DNA of 64,000 nt from Thiocystis violascens DSM 198 (GCF_000227745.2 NC_018012.1:992001-1056000), one strand, 5' to 3'. Counted from the first letter of the stretch, positions 21,094 through 31,472 are shown. Made by a program: numbers and translations. Notes: a model not told the origin generated them from the sequence alone.

Positions 21094-22299
21094 TCAACGT
21101 CCCGACAGTGCCACGATGGGATCCAGTCGCGCCGCCCGCCGAGCCGGCAGCCAGCCGAAGATCAGCCCGGCCGTCAACGCAACGCCCGTTGTCGCCGGCG
21201 TGGCCCAGGGAGGAACCACGAGTTGAAACGCCTCGAAACGGTCGTTGAAGAGCCAGATGCCGCCTTGGGCCAGCATTAGCCCCAGGAGGGTTCCGGCGCC
21301 AGCCAGGAGCAGCGCCTCGGTGAGAAAGAGTCCCATCACCTGACGCTCGCCAGCGCCCAATGCCTTGAGCAGACCGATCTCCTCGGTGCGCTGCGAGACC
21401 GCAACCAGCATCACGTTCATGATCAGCACCCCGGCCACCGTCAGGCTGATGGCGGCGATTCCCGTCACCGCCAGGGTGAGCGCGCCAAGGATGCGATCGA
21501 AGGTGCCGAGCAACGCATCCTGAGTGATCACGGTGACATCGTCCTCGCCCTCGTGACGCGCGCGGACGATGTCGCGGATGTCCGTGGCGGCGGCGTCCAG
21601 GGCATGACGCCCGCTGGCCTGGACCAGGATGCGGAAGAGGGCCGGATTGTCGAACAGCGCCTGGGCGGAGGCGACCGGAATCACCGCCAGATCGCCCAGA
21701 TCGTCGCCCAGCGAGACGCCGCCCCCGGCCAGCAGACCGATGACCCGGAAGCGCCGATCGCCGATCCGAACTGTGCGCCCCACCGGATTGACCTTACCAA
21801 AGAGTTCGTGGGCAAGGGTCTCGCCCAGCACCGCGACCGGTCGCGCCCGCGCCGCATCGCCCTCGGGCAGGAAACGCCCCACCGCCATCTCCAGGTTGCG
21901 CACCGCGAGAAAATCGCTGGTGGAGCCAAGGATGGTGACCTCCCGCTCCAGGCTCCCCACCGACACTGGCGCCATGCCGATCGTCACCGGCGCAATCCGC
22001 GCGATGGAACGCGAGCGCAGCAAGGCCACGGCATCCTCCAAGGTCAGATCGCGCGGCGTCTCGCCCATCAGGGGCGGCGGCCCGCCGGTGGTCTCGCTAC
22101 GCCCCGGAATGACGATCAGGAGATGCGTACCAAGCCCGGTGAACTGATCCAGCACATAGCGCCGCGCGCCCTCGCCCACCGACGACAGGATCAGCACCGC
22201 CGAGGTTCCCAGCGCCATCGCGAGCAGGGTCAGCCCAGCGCGGCTGGGAGCGGCGAACAGCGCGCGGCGGGCGCTGTCCAGGGTGTCGCTCAGGCGCAT
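21094..22299 (-). CDS. ABC exporter permease, MacB/FtsX type (first permease)
   Basis: The 401-residue membrane protein has a first helix near residue 20-40, a periplasmic domain, and FtsX-type helices at the C-terminus (LTLAVTGIAAISLTVAGVL, then FLTEALLLAGAG). It overlaps the ATPase gene by 10 bp. The substrate cannot be read from the sequence; peptides, lipoproteins and macrolide-like compounds are possible. Confidence 0.9.
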   Translation of the reverse strand: MRLSDTLDSARRALFAAPSRAGLTLLAMALGTSAVLILSSVGEGARRYVLDQFTGLGTHLLIVIPGRSETTGGPPPLMGETPRDLTLEDAVALLRSRSIARIAPVTIGMAPVSVGSLEREVTILGSTSDFLAVRNLEMAVGRFLPEGDAARARPVAVLGETLAHELFGKVNPVGRTVRIGDRRFRVIGLLAGGGVSLGDDLGDLAVIPVASAQALFDNPALFRILVQASGRHALDAAATDIRDIVRARHEGEDDVTVITQDALLGTFDRILGALTLAVTGIAAISLTVAGVLIMNVMLVAVSQRTEEIGLLKALGAGERQVMGLFLTEALLLAGAGTLLGLMLAQGGIWLFNDRFEAFQLVVPPWATPATTGVALTAGLIFGWLPARRAARLDPIVALSGR

Positions 22300-22979
22300 G
22301 ACCCGGCGGCCGTTTCATCCGCCACCACCGCGCCATCGACCATCTGGATACGCCGGCGGGCGCGGGCACCGAGGGCCGGATCATGGGTGACCAGCACCAG
22401 AATCAGACCCTTGTCGTTCAGTGCCTCCAGGATCTGGATCACCTCCTCGCCCGAGGCGCGGTCGAGATTGCCGGTCGGCTCGTCGGCCAGGATCAGGCTG
22501 GGCTCCATGACCGTGGCGCGCGCGATGGCGACCCGCTGACGCTGACCGCCGGAGAGCTGATCGGGACGATGGCCGGCGCGCGGCGCGAGTCCCAGTGCGT
22601 CGAGGATCTTTTCCACCCGCGGACGGCGTTCGCGCGGCGCGAGACCGGCGAGCACGAGTGGCAGTTCGACATTGGCGAAGGCCGTCAGTCGGGGGATCAG
22701 GTGGAAGGATTGAAAGACGAATCCGATCTTTTCCCGGCGCAGCCGCGCGCGCGCCTCTTCGTTCAGCGTCGTGGTCTCAACGCCGTCGAACCGATAGCTG
22801 CCAGCGTCCGGATGGTCCAGCAGCCCCAGGAGATTAAGCAGCGTGGTCTTGCCGGAGCCCGATGGCCCCATGATCGCCACATAATCGCCGGGCTCCAGAT
22901 CCAGGGTCAGACCGCGCAGGGCGTGTACTCGCTGGTCGCCGACCTGAAAGATCCGCTGCAAACCGGCGAGCGCGATCAT
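22290..22979 (-). CDS. ABC exporter ATP-binding protein (MacB/LolD type)
   Basis: The 229-residue ATPase has Walker A GPSGSGKTT, signature LSGGQRQRVAIARA, Walker B LILADEPTGNLD and the H-loop THDP. It powers the two permeases that follow it. Its ATG overlaps the adaptor stop (ATGA). Confidence 0.95.
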   Translation of the reverse strand: MIALAGLQRIFQVGDQRVHALRGLTLDLEPGDYVAIMGPSGSGKTTLLNLLGLLDHPDAGSYRFDGVETTTLNEEARARLRREKIGFVFQSFHLIPRLTAFANVELPLVLAGLAPRERRPRVEKILDALGLAPRAGHRPDQLSGGQRQRVAIARATVMEPSLILADEPTGNLDRASGEEVIQILEALNDKGLILVLVTHDPALGARARRRIQMVDGAVVADETAAGSCA

Positions 22980-24157
22980 GGCCCGGACGCCCCGGAGCCG
23001 GCGGCTGGGGGCGATGACTCGTCCACCGCCAACGCGCCCGGTTCGACGCCTTCCCGATCCAGGGACAGGACGATCCGCTCGCCCTCCTCCAGCCCGGCGA
23101 TCACCTGCGTCCGCTCCCAGTTGCTCAGCCCAATCCCGAGCTCGCGTGCCTCGATCCGGCCGCTGGCCGTCAGCACCAGAACGCTCGGCGGCTGACCCGC
23201 CCGGATGGCGGCAGTCGGGATTGCCAGGACCGACTCGCGCCGCTCCAGCACGATCTCGACATCCGCGCTGTAGCCAGCCAGCAGCGGGCTGTCGACGGGC
23301 GGTTCGTCGAGTTCCACCTCCACCTCGACGGTGCGAGACTGCTTCTCCTGGTCCAGAACATAGGGTGCGATCCGCCGCACCCGACCTGGAAAGACACGCT
23401 CGCCAAAGGCATCCAGGGTCACTCGAACGCCTTGACCGACACGTACACTGGAGGCGTCGACCTCGTCGATAGGGGCCGAGATGTAGTAACAGGCATCGTC
23501 GATCAGGTCGACGGCCGGAGGGGTGGGGATGCCGGGCGGAGAGGGCGTGACGTATTCGTTCAGTTCCCCGGAAACCTCGGCGACAATCCCATCGAAGGGG
23601 GCCAGGAGCCGGGTACGCTCCAGTTCCGCCCGGGCCACGCCGAGCCGGGCATCGCCGACCCGCGCGGTGGCACGGGCCGCCTCGCAGTTAGCCTTGCCGG
23701 CCGCGGCGGCGGTGACGGCCCGGTCCACTTCTTCCTCGGAGGCCATGCGTCGCTCCTGAAGCTGGCGCTGACGGTCCGCCTCCCGTTGGGCGTTGTCGGC
23801 GTTCAAGCAGATCGCGCGGGCGCGCGCGGTATCCGCCTCCGACTCGCGCTCCGCGAGCGTCGCCCGCGCCCGAAGATCCTGGTTCCAGAGTTCCAGCAGA
23901 AGCTGACCGCCATGGACCCGGTCCCCTTCCTTGACCTTCAGGCGGGCGATCTGGCCGCCCGCGCCAGGCGCGAGCCGGGCCCGACGACAGGCACTGACGG
24001 TGCCTGCCCGGGTGTTGGCCACAATCTCTTCCACGGCTTCGATCGCAACCGATTGCAACCGCACCGCGATCGGCTGCGGTTGCGCGCTGTACCACCAGGC
24101 CGCCACCGCCGCGCTGGCAAGTCCCAAGATCGGCAGAGGCTTCAGGGGGATGGTCAT
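22976..24157 (-). CDS. Periplasmic adaptor (membrane fusion) protein of an ABC exporter
   Basis: The 393-residue MacA/HlyD-type protein has one N-terminal anchor helix (PILGLASAAVAAWWY). A lipoyl half-motif, an alpha-helical hairpin rich in Arg/Glu/Ala (about 95-165) and beta-barrel domains follow. The ATG at 24157 is preferred to an in-frame TTG upstream. It leads the exporter unit. The fur gene ends 30 bp upstream on the same strand, so read-through is possible. Confidence 0.9.
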   Translation of the reverse strand: MTIPLKPLPILGLASAAVAAWWYSAQPQPIAVRLQSVAIEAVEEIVANTRAGTVSACRRARLAPGAGGQIARLKVKEGDRVHGGQLLLELWNQDLRARATLAERESEADTARARAICLNADNAQREADRQRQLQERRMASEEEVDRAVTAAAAGKANCEAARATARVGDARLGVARAELERTRLLAPFDGIVAEVSGELNEYVTPSPPGIPTPPAVDLIDDACYYISAPIDEVDASSVRVGQGVRVTLDAFGERVFPGRVRRIAPYVLDQEKQSRTVEVEVELDEPPVDSPLLAGYSADVEIVLERRESVLAIPTAAIRAGQPPSVLVLTASGRIEARELGIGLSNWERTQVIAGLEEGERIVLSLDREGVEPGALAVDESSPPAAGSGASGP

Positions 24158-24187
24158 ACGCGTTCCGCGACCCTGCTTCAACCTGGC

Positions 24188-24604
24188 TCAGCGCGCATTC
24201 TGGCACCCGGTGCAGAGACCATAGACGACCAGCGTGTGATCCTCGATCCGAAAACCATGCTCGGCCGCAATCGCGATCTGCCGAGCCTCGATCAGAGGAT
24301 CGACGAATTCCACGATCTTGCCGCATTTGATGCAAACAAGATGATCGTGATGACTGCCGCTGTTGAGCTCGAAGACCGATTGTCCGCCTTCGAAATGGCG
24401 GCGGACCACCAGCCCCGCGCCTTCGAACTGAGTCAGGACGCGATAAACGGTCGCCAATCCGATCTCCTCGTTCTGGCTCAGGAGTTCCTTGTAGACATCC
24501 TCGGCTCTTAGATGCCGCTTTCCGCTGCGTTCGAGAATTCCCAGAATCTTGACCCGTGGCGCCGTGACCTTGAGGCCGGCCTGTTTGATCTGCTGATTTT
24601 CCAA
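24188..24604 (-). CDS. fur: Ferric uptake regulator
   Basis: Fur is an Fe(II)-dependent repressor. The 138-residue protein has the winged-helix domain with EIGLATVYRVLTQFE and the metal-site HHDHLVC, followed by CIKCG and CTGC cysteines. It starts at TTG 24604 behind GGGGAA. It is divergent from bamE, a common gammaproteobacterial order. I did not find a convincing Fur box in the 134-bp shared spacer. Confidence 0.97.
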   Translation of the reverse strand: MENQQIKQAGLKVTAPRVKILGILERSGKRHLRAEDVYKELLSQNEEIGLATVYRVLTQFEGAGLVVRRHFEGGQSVFELNSGSHHDHLVCIKCGKIVEFVDPLIEARQIAIAAEHGFRIEDHTLVVYGLCTGCQNAR

Positions 24605-24738
24605 TTCTATTCCCCGTCATGCGCTAGAACGACCAGGATCGGTCGAATCGAACCTTGATTGACATACGCGCCCCGTGATCGGGAGTCGACGCTGCTGTAT
24701 GATGAAGCGGTTTAGCGCAAACTCATCCTTAGAGCAAG

Positions 24739-25230
24739 ATGCGAAAGATTTTCAGTTTACCCATGATCGGCTGTCTGGTTCTGCTCGCCGCCTCCGGTTG
24801 CGCGAGTGAACGGAAACCAGACGAGTACCGTGCGTCACTCCTGGAAGACCTGCCATTCGTCTATAAGATGACGGTCCAGCAGGGCAATATCCTCACCGAG
24901 GAGATGGTCGACAGCCTGGAGCTTGGCATGACCCGGCGTCAGGTGAGTTTTCTGCTCGGCACCCCGCTGCTGGCGGACTTTTTCCACGGCGATCGCTGGG
25001 ATTATGCCTACACCATCAAACGCGGCCATCAGCCCATGGAAAAGCGTTTTCTCACGCTGCATTTCCAGGACGATGCGCTCACGCGTATCGAGGGAGACAT
25101 CCGGCCTAATGCCAAGCGAGGCGAGTCGCGCGAACCACGGGAAATCGTGGTGTCGGTTCCAGATCACCAGGAGCGGAAAGGTCTATTGACAAGGAGTTTG
25201 CAAACCATTGGACTCGAACCCAAGGAGTAA
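24739..25230 (+). CDS. bamE: Outer membrane protein assembly factor BamE
   Basis: BamE is a small outer-membrane lipoprotein of the BAM complex. The 163-residue precursor has a signal peptide and lipobox (LAASGC, Cys near residue 21). The BamE fold carries GMTRRQVSFLLGTPLL and DRWDYAYTI. The C-terminal 35 residues extend beyond the E. coli protein. It is convergent with rnfH-ratA, as in many relatives. Confidence 0.95.
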   Translation: MRKIFSLPMIGCLVLLAASGCASERKPDEYRASLLEDLPFVYKMTVQQGNILTEEMVDSLELGMTRRQVSFLLGTPLLADFFHGDRWDYAYTIKRGHQPMEKRFLTLHFQDDALTRIEGDIRPNAKRGESREPREIVVSVPDHQERKGLLTRSLQTIGLEPKE

Positions 25231-25293
25231 TCCCCGTCCGCATGGACATGCGACGTTGCCGGATTGGTCAGGCATCGCCCGAACCGCTCCGCG

Positions 25294-25593
25294 TCATGGA
25301 TGAGTCAGTCGATCTTCCTGGGCGCGTCGCCTGCGCGCTTCCTTCGGATCGGCGATCAAGGGACGGTAGATTTCGACCCGATCGCCATCTTCCAGGAGTC
25401 GGTCGAGTTTGACCTGCCTGCCGAAGATCCCGACCTTGTTGCTGTCCAGATCGATGTCGGGAAACCGCGCCAGCACTCCGGATTGCTCGATCGCCTCCCG
25501 CACCCGCACACCGACCCGAACGTCGAGATGACGCAGAATCTGATCGTCTTCCCCGACATAGGCCACGGAAACATGGAGGTAATCAGTCCCCAT
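25294..25593 (-). CDS. rnfH: RnfH family protein (UPF0125)
   Basis: The 99-residue ubiquitin-fold protein has the family pattern HVSVAYVGEDDQ and LEDGDRVEIYRPL. Start at ATG 25593, which overlaps the ratA stop by 11 bp. The ratA-rnfH-bamE neighbourhood is conserved in gammaproteobacteria. The molecular role of RnfH is not well defined; the name comes from Rnf-linked relatives and no rnf genes are here. Confidence 0.92.
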   Translation of the reverse strand: MGTDYLHVSVAYVGEDDQILRHLDVRVGVRVREAIEQSGVLARFPDIDLDSNKVGIFGRQVKLDRLLEDGDRVEIYRPLIADPKEARRRRAQEDRLTHP

Positions 25594-26017
25594 AGACCTC
25601 GTCGGCGCGTTTGCAGAAGGCATCCACCAGCGAGTTGGCGATCTGGCTGAAAACGGCCCCGAACGCCTTGTCGATCAGGCGTCCCGAAAACTCGAAGTCC
25701 AGTTCCAGTTCCACCTTCGAGGCATCCTCGCGTAGCGGAATGAAATTCCAACCGCCCACCAGTTTGCGGAAGGGGCCATCGAGCAGATCGATATCCATGC
25801 GTCGATCCCGCTCGAACCGATTGCAGGTGCTGAAGGTCTGATGAATCCCCATCCGAGCCACCTCGATCCGCCCGCAGATCCTGTCCTCGGTTTCGGAAAT
25901 CACCTGGGTGCTCTGACACCAGGGCAAAAACTTCGGATAGGATCCCACGTCATACACGAGATCGAACATCTGCGATGCCGAGTGCGGCACCAAGGCACTT
26001 TTTCTAACGATAGCCAC
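25583..26017 (-). CDS. ratA: RatA / COQ10-type ubiquinone-binding START-domain protein
   Basis: The 144-residue protein has the SRPBCC fold, with SASQMFDLVYDVGSYPKFLPWC near the start and the FEFSGRLIDKAFG region near the end. Homologues are reported as ubiquinone-binding (COQ10 type) and as the RatA ribosome-association factor. The start is GTG 26017, two bases after the stop of the upstream transporter gene. Longer upstream reading runs into that transporter and is not believed. Confidence 0.93.
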   Translation of the reverse strand: MAIVRKSALVPHSASQMFDLVYDVGSYPKFLPWCQSTQVISETEDRICGRIEVARMGIHQTFSTCNRFERDRRMDIDLLDGPFRKLVGGWNFIPLREDASKVELELDFEFSGRLIDKAFGAVFSQIANSLVDAFCKRADEVYGD

Positions 26018-26019
26018 GA

Positions 26020-27396
26020 CTACCCCAAACCAATCAGCTTCAAAAGACCGACGGCATTCAATAAAACGATGGCCACGGCAATCGGGGCGACATAGCGGAT
26101 CAGCAACCACCACAGGCGATAGCCGACCCCGTCGCCCAAGCGAAGCTCGTCGATGGAGGAAGACCTTGCCAGCATCCAGCCGGCAAAGATGGCGATCAGC
26201 ACGCCTCCGAGCGGCAGCATCACATTGGCCGCGACGAATTCGCACAGATCCATGAAGCCCAAGCCGAACAGCGTCAGGTCCGACCAGAGGTTCAGGGAGA
26301 GCAGCGAGGCGATGCCGAGCAACCAGACCGCTACGCCTGCCAGCATCGCGGCGCGCACCCGACTGAAACCACGGTTTTCGACCAGCCAGGCAACCATTGG
26401 CTCCAGCAGAGAGATCGCCGAGGTCCAGGCGGCAAACACCAGTAGCAGGAAGAACAGGGTGCCGAAGAATTGCCCGCCCGGCATCTGACCGAAGGCGATC
26501 GGCAACACCTTGAAGACCATGCCGGAACCCAATTGAGGCGCTAGGTCATTGGCGAAGACGAGCGGAAAGATCGCCAGTCCGGCAAGGATGGCGACCAGGG
26601 TATCGGTTCCGGCGATGATCACGACGCTGGTGGCGATCGAGGAACGGCTGTTCAGATAGGAGCCGTAGACCATGATGGCGCCCATGCCGAGGCTCAGGCT
26701 GAAAAACGCCTGGCCCATGGCGCTCAGGATGCCTTCGGTCCCCAACTTGCTGAAGTCCGGCCGGAAGAGATACGTGGCGCCCTCCACGAAATGCCCGGAG
26801 GTCATCGCATAGCCAACCATCGCGACCAGCAGCAGGAACAGCGCCGGCATCATGAAACGCACCGAACTCTCCAGTCCGTTCGCCACGCCGCGCGCCACGA
26901 CCGCAACCGACATCACCATGAAGATGCTGTGCCAGGCGAGTAGCGCCTCGGGATCGGCAATGAATTGACCGAACATCAGGCTGACCGTCTCGGCATCCAC
27001 GCCCGCGAAGGCGCCGCCAGCCGCGCGAAAGACATAGGCCATGGTCCAGCCGGCAACCACGCTGTAGAACGAGAGGATGAGAAATCCGGCGACGATGCCC
27101 ATCCAGCCCAACAGTTGCCAGGCGGGGCTACGGCCCTCTTGGGTGGCCAGCAGGCGCATGGTGTTGATCGGGCTCTGACGCCCGCGCCGGCCCAGCATGA
27201 TCTCGGCCATCATGATCGGGATACCGATCGCGGCCACGCAGATCAGATAAACCAGGACAAAGGCACCCCCGCCATACTCGCCGGCGGTGTAGGGAAATCG
27301 CCAGATATTGCCCAGTCCGACCGCGGAACCGGTGGCGGCCAGAATGAACGCCATCCGGGTCGACCACATGCCATGGATGGAGGTCGTCGCTGTCAC
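26020..27396 (-). CDS. Sodium-dependent transporter, neurotransmitter:sodium symporter (SNF) family
   Basis: The 458-residue protein has about 11-12 membrane helices and the LeuT-type signature near the N-terminus (TGSAVGLGNIWRFPYTAGEYGGG), including the unwound first helix. Such bacterial proteins import amino acids with sodium. It follows glmM by 12 nt and precedes ratA by 2 nt. The substrate cannot be assigned. Confidence 0.93.
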   Translation of the reverse strand: MTATTSIHGMWSTRMAFILAATGSAVGLGNIWRFPYTAGEYGGGAFVLVYLICVAAIGIPIMMAEIMLGRRGRQSPINTMRLLATQEGRSPAWQLLGWMGIVAGFLILSFYSVVAGWTMAYVFRAAGGAFAGVDAETVSLMFGQFIADPEALLAWHSIFMVMSVAVVARGVANGLESSVRFMMPALFLLLVAMVGYAMTSGHFVEGATYLFRPDFSKLGTEGILSAMGQAFFSLSLGMGAIMVYGSYLNSRSSIATSVVIIAGTDTLVAILAGLAIFPLVFANDLAPQLGSGMVFKVLPIAFGQMPGGQFFGTLFFLLLVFAAWTSAISLLEPMVAWLVENRGFSRVRAAMLAGVAVWLLGIASLLSLNLWSDLTLFGLGFMDLCEFVAANVMLPLGGVLIAIFAGWMLARSSSIDELRLGDGVGYRLWWLLIRYVAPIAVAIVLLNAVGLLKLIGLG

Positions 27397-27408
27397 CTGA
27401 ATCTCCCG

Positions 27409-28743
27409 CTAGAGAGCGATCTGTTCGCGCACGGCATTGGCCAACCACTCGGCAAGGCGGCTCACCTGCTCGTCGTCCACGCCCTCGACCATGACCCGCA
27501 CCAGCGGTTCGGTGCCGGAAGGGCGCAGCAGTACCCGGCCGCGTCCGGCGAGTTCGCGTTCGGCGGTGGCGAGAGCATCCTGAATCGCGGGCAGTCCAAC
27601 GATGTCGCGGCGCTCGTCGAGCCGAACGTTGAGCAGGACTTGCGGATAGAGTTCGACCTCGGCGCACAGTTCGTCAATGCCGGCGTCGAGTCGCTGGAGC
27701 GCGGCGAGCACCTGGAGCGCCGCCACGATGCCATCCCCGGTACTGGTGCGGTCGCGGCAGATGATGTGCCCGGAAGGTTCGCCGCCGAGGATGCCATCCG
27801 TGAGTTTAAGCTGTTCCATGATGTAACGGTCGCCGACCCTGGTCCGCGCGAAACCGATGTCCAGGCGCGTCAGGGCATGCTCGAACCCGAGATTGCTCAT
27901 CAGGGTTCCCACGACCTCGCCGCGCATGGTCCCCGCCATCTTCCGGGACTTGGCGATGATATAGATGAGCTGGTCGCCATCGAGCAGATGACCCCTGGAA
28001 TCGCACATCAGAACGCGATCGCCGTCCCCATCGAAGGCGATCCCCAAAGTGGCCCCTTGCTCGACCACGGCCCTGCACAGTGCCTCGGGTTTGGTGGAAC
28101 CCACCTCGCGGTTGATGTTGAATCCATCGGGTTCGGTGCCGAGACGCACGACTTGGGCGCCAAGCTCCTCGAAGACGTGCGGGGCGGTGTTATAGGTCGC
28201 TCCGTTGGCGCAATCGACGACAATTTTATAATCGCGGAAGTTCATTGACGCTGGAATCGTGCCCTTGCAGAACTCGATATAGCGTCCGTTCGCGTCCTCC
28301 ACCCGCTGGACTTTGCCCAGTTCGCTCGAAGCGACGGTGCGCAGCGGTTTGTCGAGCTCGGCCTCGATGGCCAGTTCGACCTCGTCGGGCAACTTATCGC
28401 CGTCGGCCGAGAAGAATTTGATTCCGTTATCCTGATAGGGATTGTGCGAGGCGGTGATCACGATGCCGGCGGAAGCCCGAAAGGTCCGGGTCAGATAGGC
28501 CACGCCGGGGGTCGTCATGGGTCCGAGCAGCCGGATGCTCACGCCCGCGGCCACAAGCCCTGCCTCCAGGGCCGACTCGAACATGTAGCCGGAGATCCGG
28601 GTGTCCTTGCCGATCAGGATCTTGCCGCGTCCGTTCCCGAGCACGCGCCCGGCGGCCCAGCCCAGCTTTAAAACGAAATCCGGGGTGATATAGCCCTCGC
28701 CGACTCGCCCGCGAATGCCATCGGTGCCGAAATAGTGACGCAT
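27409..28743 (-). CDS. glmM: Phosphoglucosamine mutase
   Basis: GlmM converts glucosamine-6-phosphate to glucosamine-1-phosphate for peptidoglycan and LPS. The 444-residue protein begins [12 protein letters not shown]. It has the phosphoserine loop [12 protein letters not shown] (catalytic Ser near 100), the metal loop DGDGDR and the C-terminal [12 protein letters not shown] phosphate site. The start at 28743 lies 4 bp after the ftsH stop. folP, which sits between ftsH and glmM in E. coli, is absent here. Confidence 0.98.
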   Translation of the reverse strand: MRHYFGTDGIRGRVGEGYITPDFVLKLGWAAGRVLGNGRGKILIGKDTRISGYMFESALEAGLVAAGVSIRLLGPMTTPGVAYLTRTFRASAGIVITASHNPYQDNGIKFFSADGDKLPDEVELAIEAELDKPLRTVASSELGKVQRVEDANGRYIEFCKGTIPASMNFRDYKIVVDCANGATYNTAPHVFEELGAQVVRLGTEPDGFNINREVGSTKPEALCRAVVEQGATLGIAFDGDGDRVLMCDSRGHLLDGDQLIYIIAKSRKMAGTMRGEVVGTLMSNLGFEHALTRLDIGFARTRVGDRYIMEQLKLTDGILGGEPSGHIICRDRTSTGDGIVAALQVLAALQRLDAGIDELCAEVELYPQVLLNVRLDERRDIVGLPAIQDALATAERELAGRGRVLLRPSGTEPLVRVMVEGVDDEQVSRLAEWLANAVREQIAL

Positions 28744-28747
28744 GGGC

Positions 28748-30664
28748 TCAATGTTCCTCCGCCGGCCGACCAACCGGTCCTTCCGCCATCGCGCTGGCGA
28801 CCCCCGAGGCTCCGCCATGACGCTCGGCCGGACGCGCCGGTTCGTCATCCTCCCAATCCTTGGGCGGACGCGGCGTGCGGCCTTCCATGATGTCGTCGAT
28901 CTGCGCCGCGTCGATGGTCTCGTACTTCATGAGCGCGCCCACCATGGCGTGGAGTTTGTCCATGTTCTCGATGAGGATCGTCCTCGCGCGCTCGTAGTTG
29001 CGCTCGACCAGATGACGGATTTCCTCGTCGATCAGATGCGTGGTCTCGTCCGAAACGCTCTTGTGCTGCGTGACCGAATGCCCAAGAAAGACTTCCTGTT
29101 GCTCGTCGCTGTAGGTGAGCGGACCCAGTTTGTCCGACAAGCCCCACTTGGTCACCATGTTGCGCGCGATTTCGGTGGCGCGATGGATGTCGTTCTGCGC
29201 GCCCGTGGTGACGCTCTCGACGCCGTAGACCAGTTCTTCCGCCAGACGCCCGCCGAAGAGGCTGGAAATATTGCTCTCCAGACGCTGCTTGCTGTAGCTG
29301 AAACGATCCTCCTCGGGCAGGAAGAGCGTCACGCCCAAGGCGCGGCCGCGCGGGATGATGCTGACCTTGTGCACCGGATCGTGATCCGGCACCAGACGAC
29401 CGACGATGGCATGGCCGGACTCGTGAACGGCGGTGAGCCGTTTTTCGTCCTCGGTCATGACCATGGAGCGGCGTTCCGCGCCCATCATGATCTTGTCCTT
29501 GGCCTTCTCAAGGTCGTCCATCTCGACCAGCTTCTTGTTGGAACGTGCCGCGAAGAGCGCCGCCTCGTTGATGAGGTTCGCGAGATCCGCGCCGGAAAAT
29601 CCCGGCGTGCCGCGTGCCAGGATCGACGCCTTGACATCCTCGGCGGCCGGAATCTTGCGCATGTGGACCTTCAGAATCTGCTCGCGACCGCGCACATCGG
29701 GCAAGGGCACCACCACCTGACGGTCGAAACGACCGGGACGCAGCAGGGCCGGATCGAGCACGTCGGGGCGGTTGGTCGCCGCGATCACGATCACGCCCTC
29801 GTTGCCCTCGAAGCCGTCCATCTCCACCAGCAACTGGTTCAGCGTCTGCTCGCGCTCGTCGTGTCCGCCGCCCAGACCGGCGCCACGGTGACGCCCGACC
29901 GCGTCGATCTCGTCGATGAAGATGATGCAGGGCGCGTGCTTCTTGGCCTGCTCGAACATGTCGCGAACGCGCGAGGCGCCCACGCCGACGAACATCTCCA
30001 CAAAGTCGGAGCCTGAAATGTTGAAAAAGGGTACCTTCGCCTCGCCGGCGATGGCGCGCGCCAGCAGGGTTTTGCCGGTTCCCGGCGGGCCGACCATCAG
30101 CACGCCCTTGGGGATCTTGCCGCCGAGCTTCTGGAACTTGGTCGGATCGCGCAGGAAGTCGACCATCTCGACGACCTCCTCCTTGGCCTCCTCGGCGCCG
30201 GCCACATCCTGAAAGGTGACCTTCACCTGATCCTCGGAGAGCAGTCGCGCCCGGCTTTTGCCGAAGGACATGGCGCCTCGCCCGCCCGCCCCGCCCTGCA
30301 TCTGGCGCATGAAAATAATCCAGATGCCGATCAGGATGAGCAACGGGAACCAGTTGATCAGAAGCTGCATCAGCACCGACTGCTTCTCGGGCGGCGCGGC
30401 CTTGATGACGACATTGTTGTTCAGCAGATCGCCGACCAGCCCGTCGTCGCCAGGGCTATAGGTCGTGAAGCGCTGACCGGAGGCATTGACGCCTTCGATA
30501 CGCCGACCTTGAATGGTGACTTCCTTGACCGAGCAGGCCTTCACATGCTCGATGAAATCCGAATAATTCAGATTGCGGGGGACCGATTGCGTGGTGGTGA
30601 AATTATTGAACACGGACATCAGCACGATGGCGATGACCACCCAAAGCAGTAAATTTTTCGCCAT
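28748..30664 (-). CDS. ftsH: ATP-dependent zinc metalloprotease FtsH
   Basis: FtsH degrades membrane and regulatory proteins. The 638-residue protein has two N-terminal membrane helices (near 5-25 and 100-120) around a small periplasmic domain. The AAA module has Walker [11 protein letters not shown], Walker [10 protein letters not shown] and an SRH arginine pair. The zinc motif is HESGH. The tail is Pro/Ala-rich. ATG 30664 is preferred to a GTG nine bases upstream. It lies between rlmE and glmM, as usual in gammaproteobacteria. Confidence 0.98.
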   Translation of the reverse strand: MAKNLLLWVVIAIVLMSVFNNFTTTQSVPRNLNYSDFIEHVKACSVKEVTIQGRRIEGVNASGQRFTTYSPGDDGLVGDLLNNNVVIKAAPPEKQSVLMQLLINWFPLLILIGIWIIFMRQMQGGAGGRGAMSFGKSRARLLSEDQVKVTFQDVAGAEEAKEEVVEMVDFLRDPTKFQKLGGKIPKGVLMVGPPGTGKTLLARAIAGEAKVPFFNISGSDFVEMFVGVGASRVRDMFEQAKKHAPCIIFIDEIDAVGRHRGAGLGGGHDEREQTLNQLLVEMDGFEGNEGVIVIAATNRPDVLDPALLRPGRFDRQVVVPLPDVRGREQILKVHMRKIPAAEDVKASILARGTPGFSGADLANLINEAALFAARSNKKLVEMDDLEKAKDKIMMGAERRSMVMTEDEKRLTAVHESGHAIVGRLVPDHDPVHKVSIIPRGRALGVTLFLPEEDRFSYSKQRLESNISSLFGGRLAEELVYGVESVTTGAQNDIHRATEIARNMVTKWGLSDKLGPLTYSDEQQEVFLGHSVTQHKSVSDETTHLIDEEIRHLVERNYERARTILIENMDKLHAMVGALMKYETIDAAQIDDIMEGRTPRPPKDWEDDEPARPAERHGGASGVASAMAEGPVGRPAEEH

Positions 30665-30747
30665 GTCACTCACGGCATCTGACCCCTGATGGTTGTGTAT
30701 CGGTGCAAGCGTGCCGAATTCATACGGTGGAAACTAGCACCGACGGC

Positions 30748-31386
30748 TCACGGATGAAAGTTTTTCGCCATAAAACCTTTCGCGACCAGATAGATTTCGC
30801 GACTCTGCGCTCTGGACGATTGCGGCTTGCGACTTGCAACCCGGTGGAAACTCCGACGCAGTTCGAGCAGATAGGCATCGAAGCCTTCGCCTTGGAAGGC
30901 TTTGACCACCAGTGAGCCGCCCGGTTTCAGGCACTCTCGCGCCAGATCCAATGCCAGTTCCAGCAGATAGACGACACGCGATTGATCGGTGACGACGGTT
31001 CCCGTGATATTGGGGGCCATATCCGAAAGCACCAGGTCGAGCGGTTCCGCGCCGATCGCCTCGCGCAGTTGCGACAGGACCGAATCCTCGCGGAAATCGC
31101 CCTGCAAAAACACCACGCCATCAAGCGCCTCCATCGGCAGCAGATCGAGCGCGATCACCTGCCCTTTCGGACCGACCAGACGGCTTGCGATCTGCGACCA
31201 ACTGCCCGGCGCGGCCCCCAGGTCGAGCACCCGCGTTCCCGGCGTCAGGATCCGATCCTTCTCCTGAATCTCCAGCAGCTTATAGGCGGCACGGGAACGA
31301 TAGCCCTCGCGCTGAGAACGCTTGACATAGGGATCGCTGTGATGACGGTCGAGCCAGCGTCGACTGGATTTGCTTTTTTTGTTCAT
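30748..31386 (-). CDS. rlmE: 23S rRNA 2'-O-ribose U2552 methyltransferase
   Basis: RlmE methylates U2552 in the A loop of 23S rRNA. The 212-residue protein shows LDRHHSDPYVKRSQREGYRS, the SAM motif VLDLGAAPGSWSQ, catalytic Asp in VLSDMAPNITG and Lys in LVVKAFQGEG. Start at ATG 31386; a repeat element begins on the very next base upstream, so its promoter must lie in or beyond that element. ftsH follows, 83 bp downstream. Confidence 0.97.
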   Translation of the reverse strand: MNKKSKSSRRWLDRHHSDPYVKRSQREGYRSRAAYKLLEIQEKDRILTPGTRVLDLGAAPGSWSQIASRLVGPKGQVIALDLLPMEALDGVVFLQGDFREDSVLSQLREAIGAEPLDLVLSDMAPNITGTVVTDQSRVVYLLELALDLARECLKPGGSLVVKAFQGEGFDAYLLELRRSFHRVASRKPQSSRAQSREIYLVAKGFMAKNFHP

Positions 31387-31470
31387 GAAACCGCGTCCCG
31401 CCAATCGTCGCGGGTGACCGCAAGGTTAGGAAGTGTTTGAAACGTCGTCTTTGGTGCTGGACGCGGCTTG
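31387..31470. repeat. AAACCGCGTC inverted-arm element, copy 5
   Basis: The arms GAAACCGCGTC (31387-31397) and GACGCGGCTTG (31460-31470) enclose 84 bp. The element fills the whole space between rlmE and the neighbouring membrane-protein gene. Confidence 0.75.
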
Positions 31471-31472
31471 AA

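Noticed and set aside
24657..24703. Sigma70 promoter for bamE from TTGACA and TATGAT
   Set aside because: The spacing is about 33 bp, far from 17.
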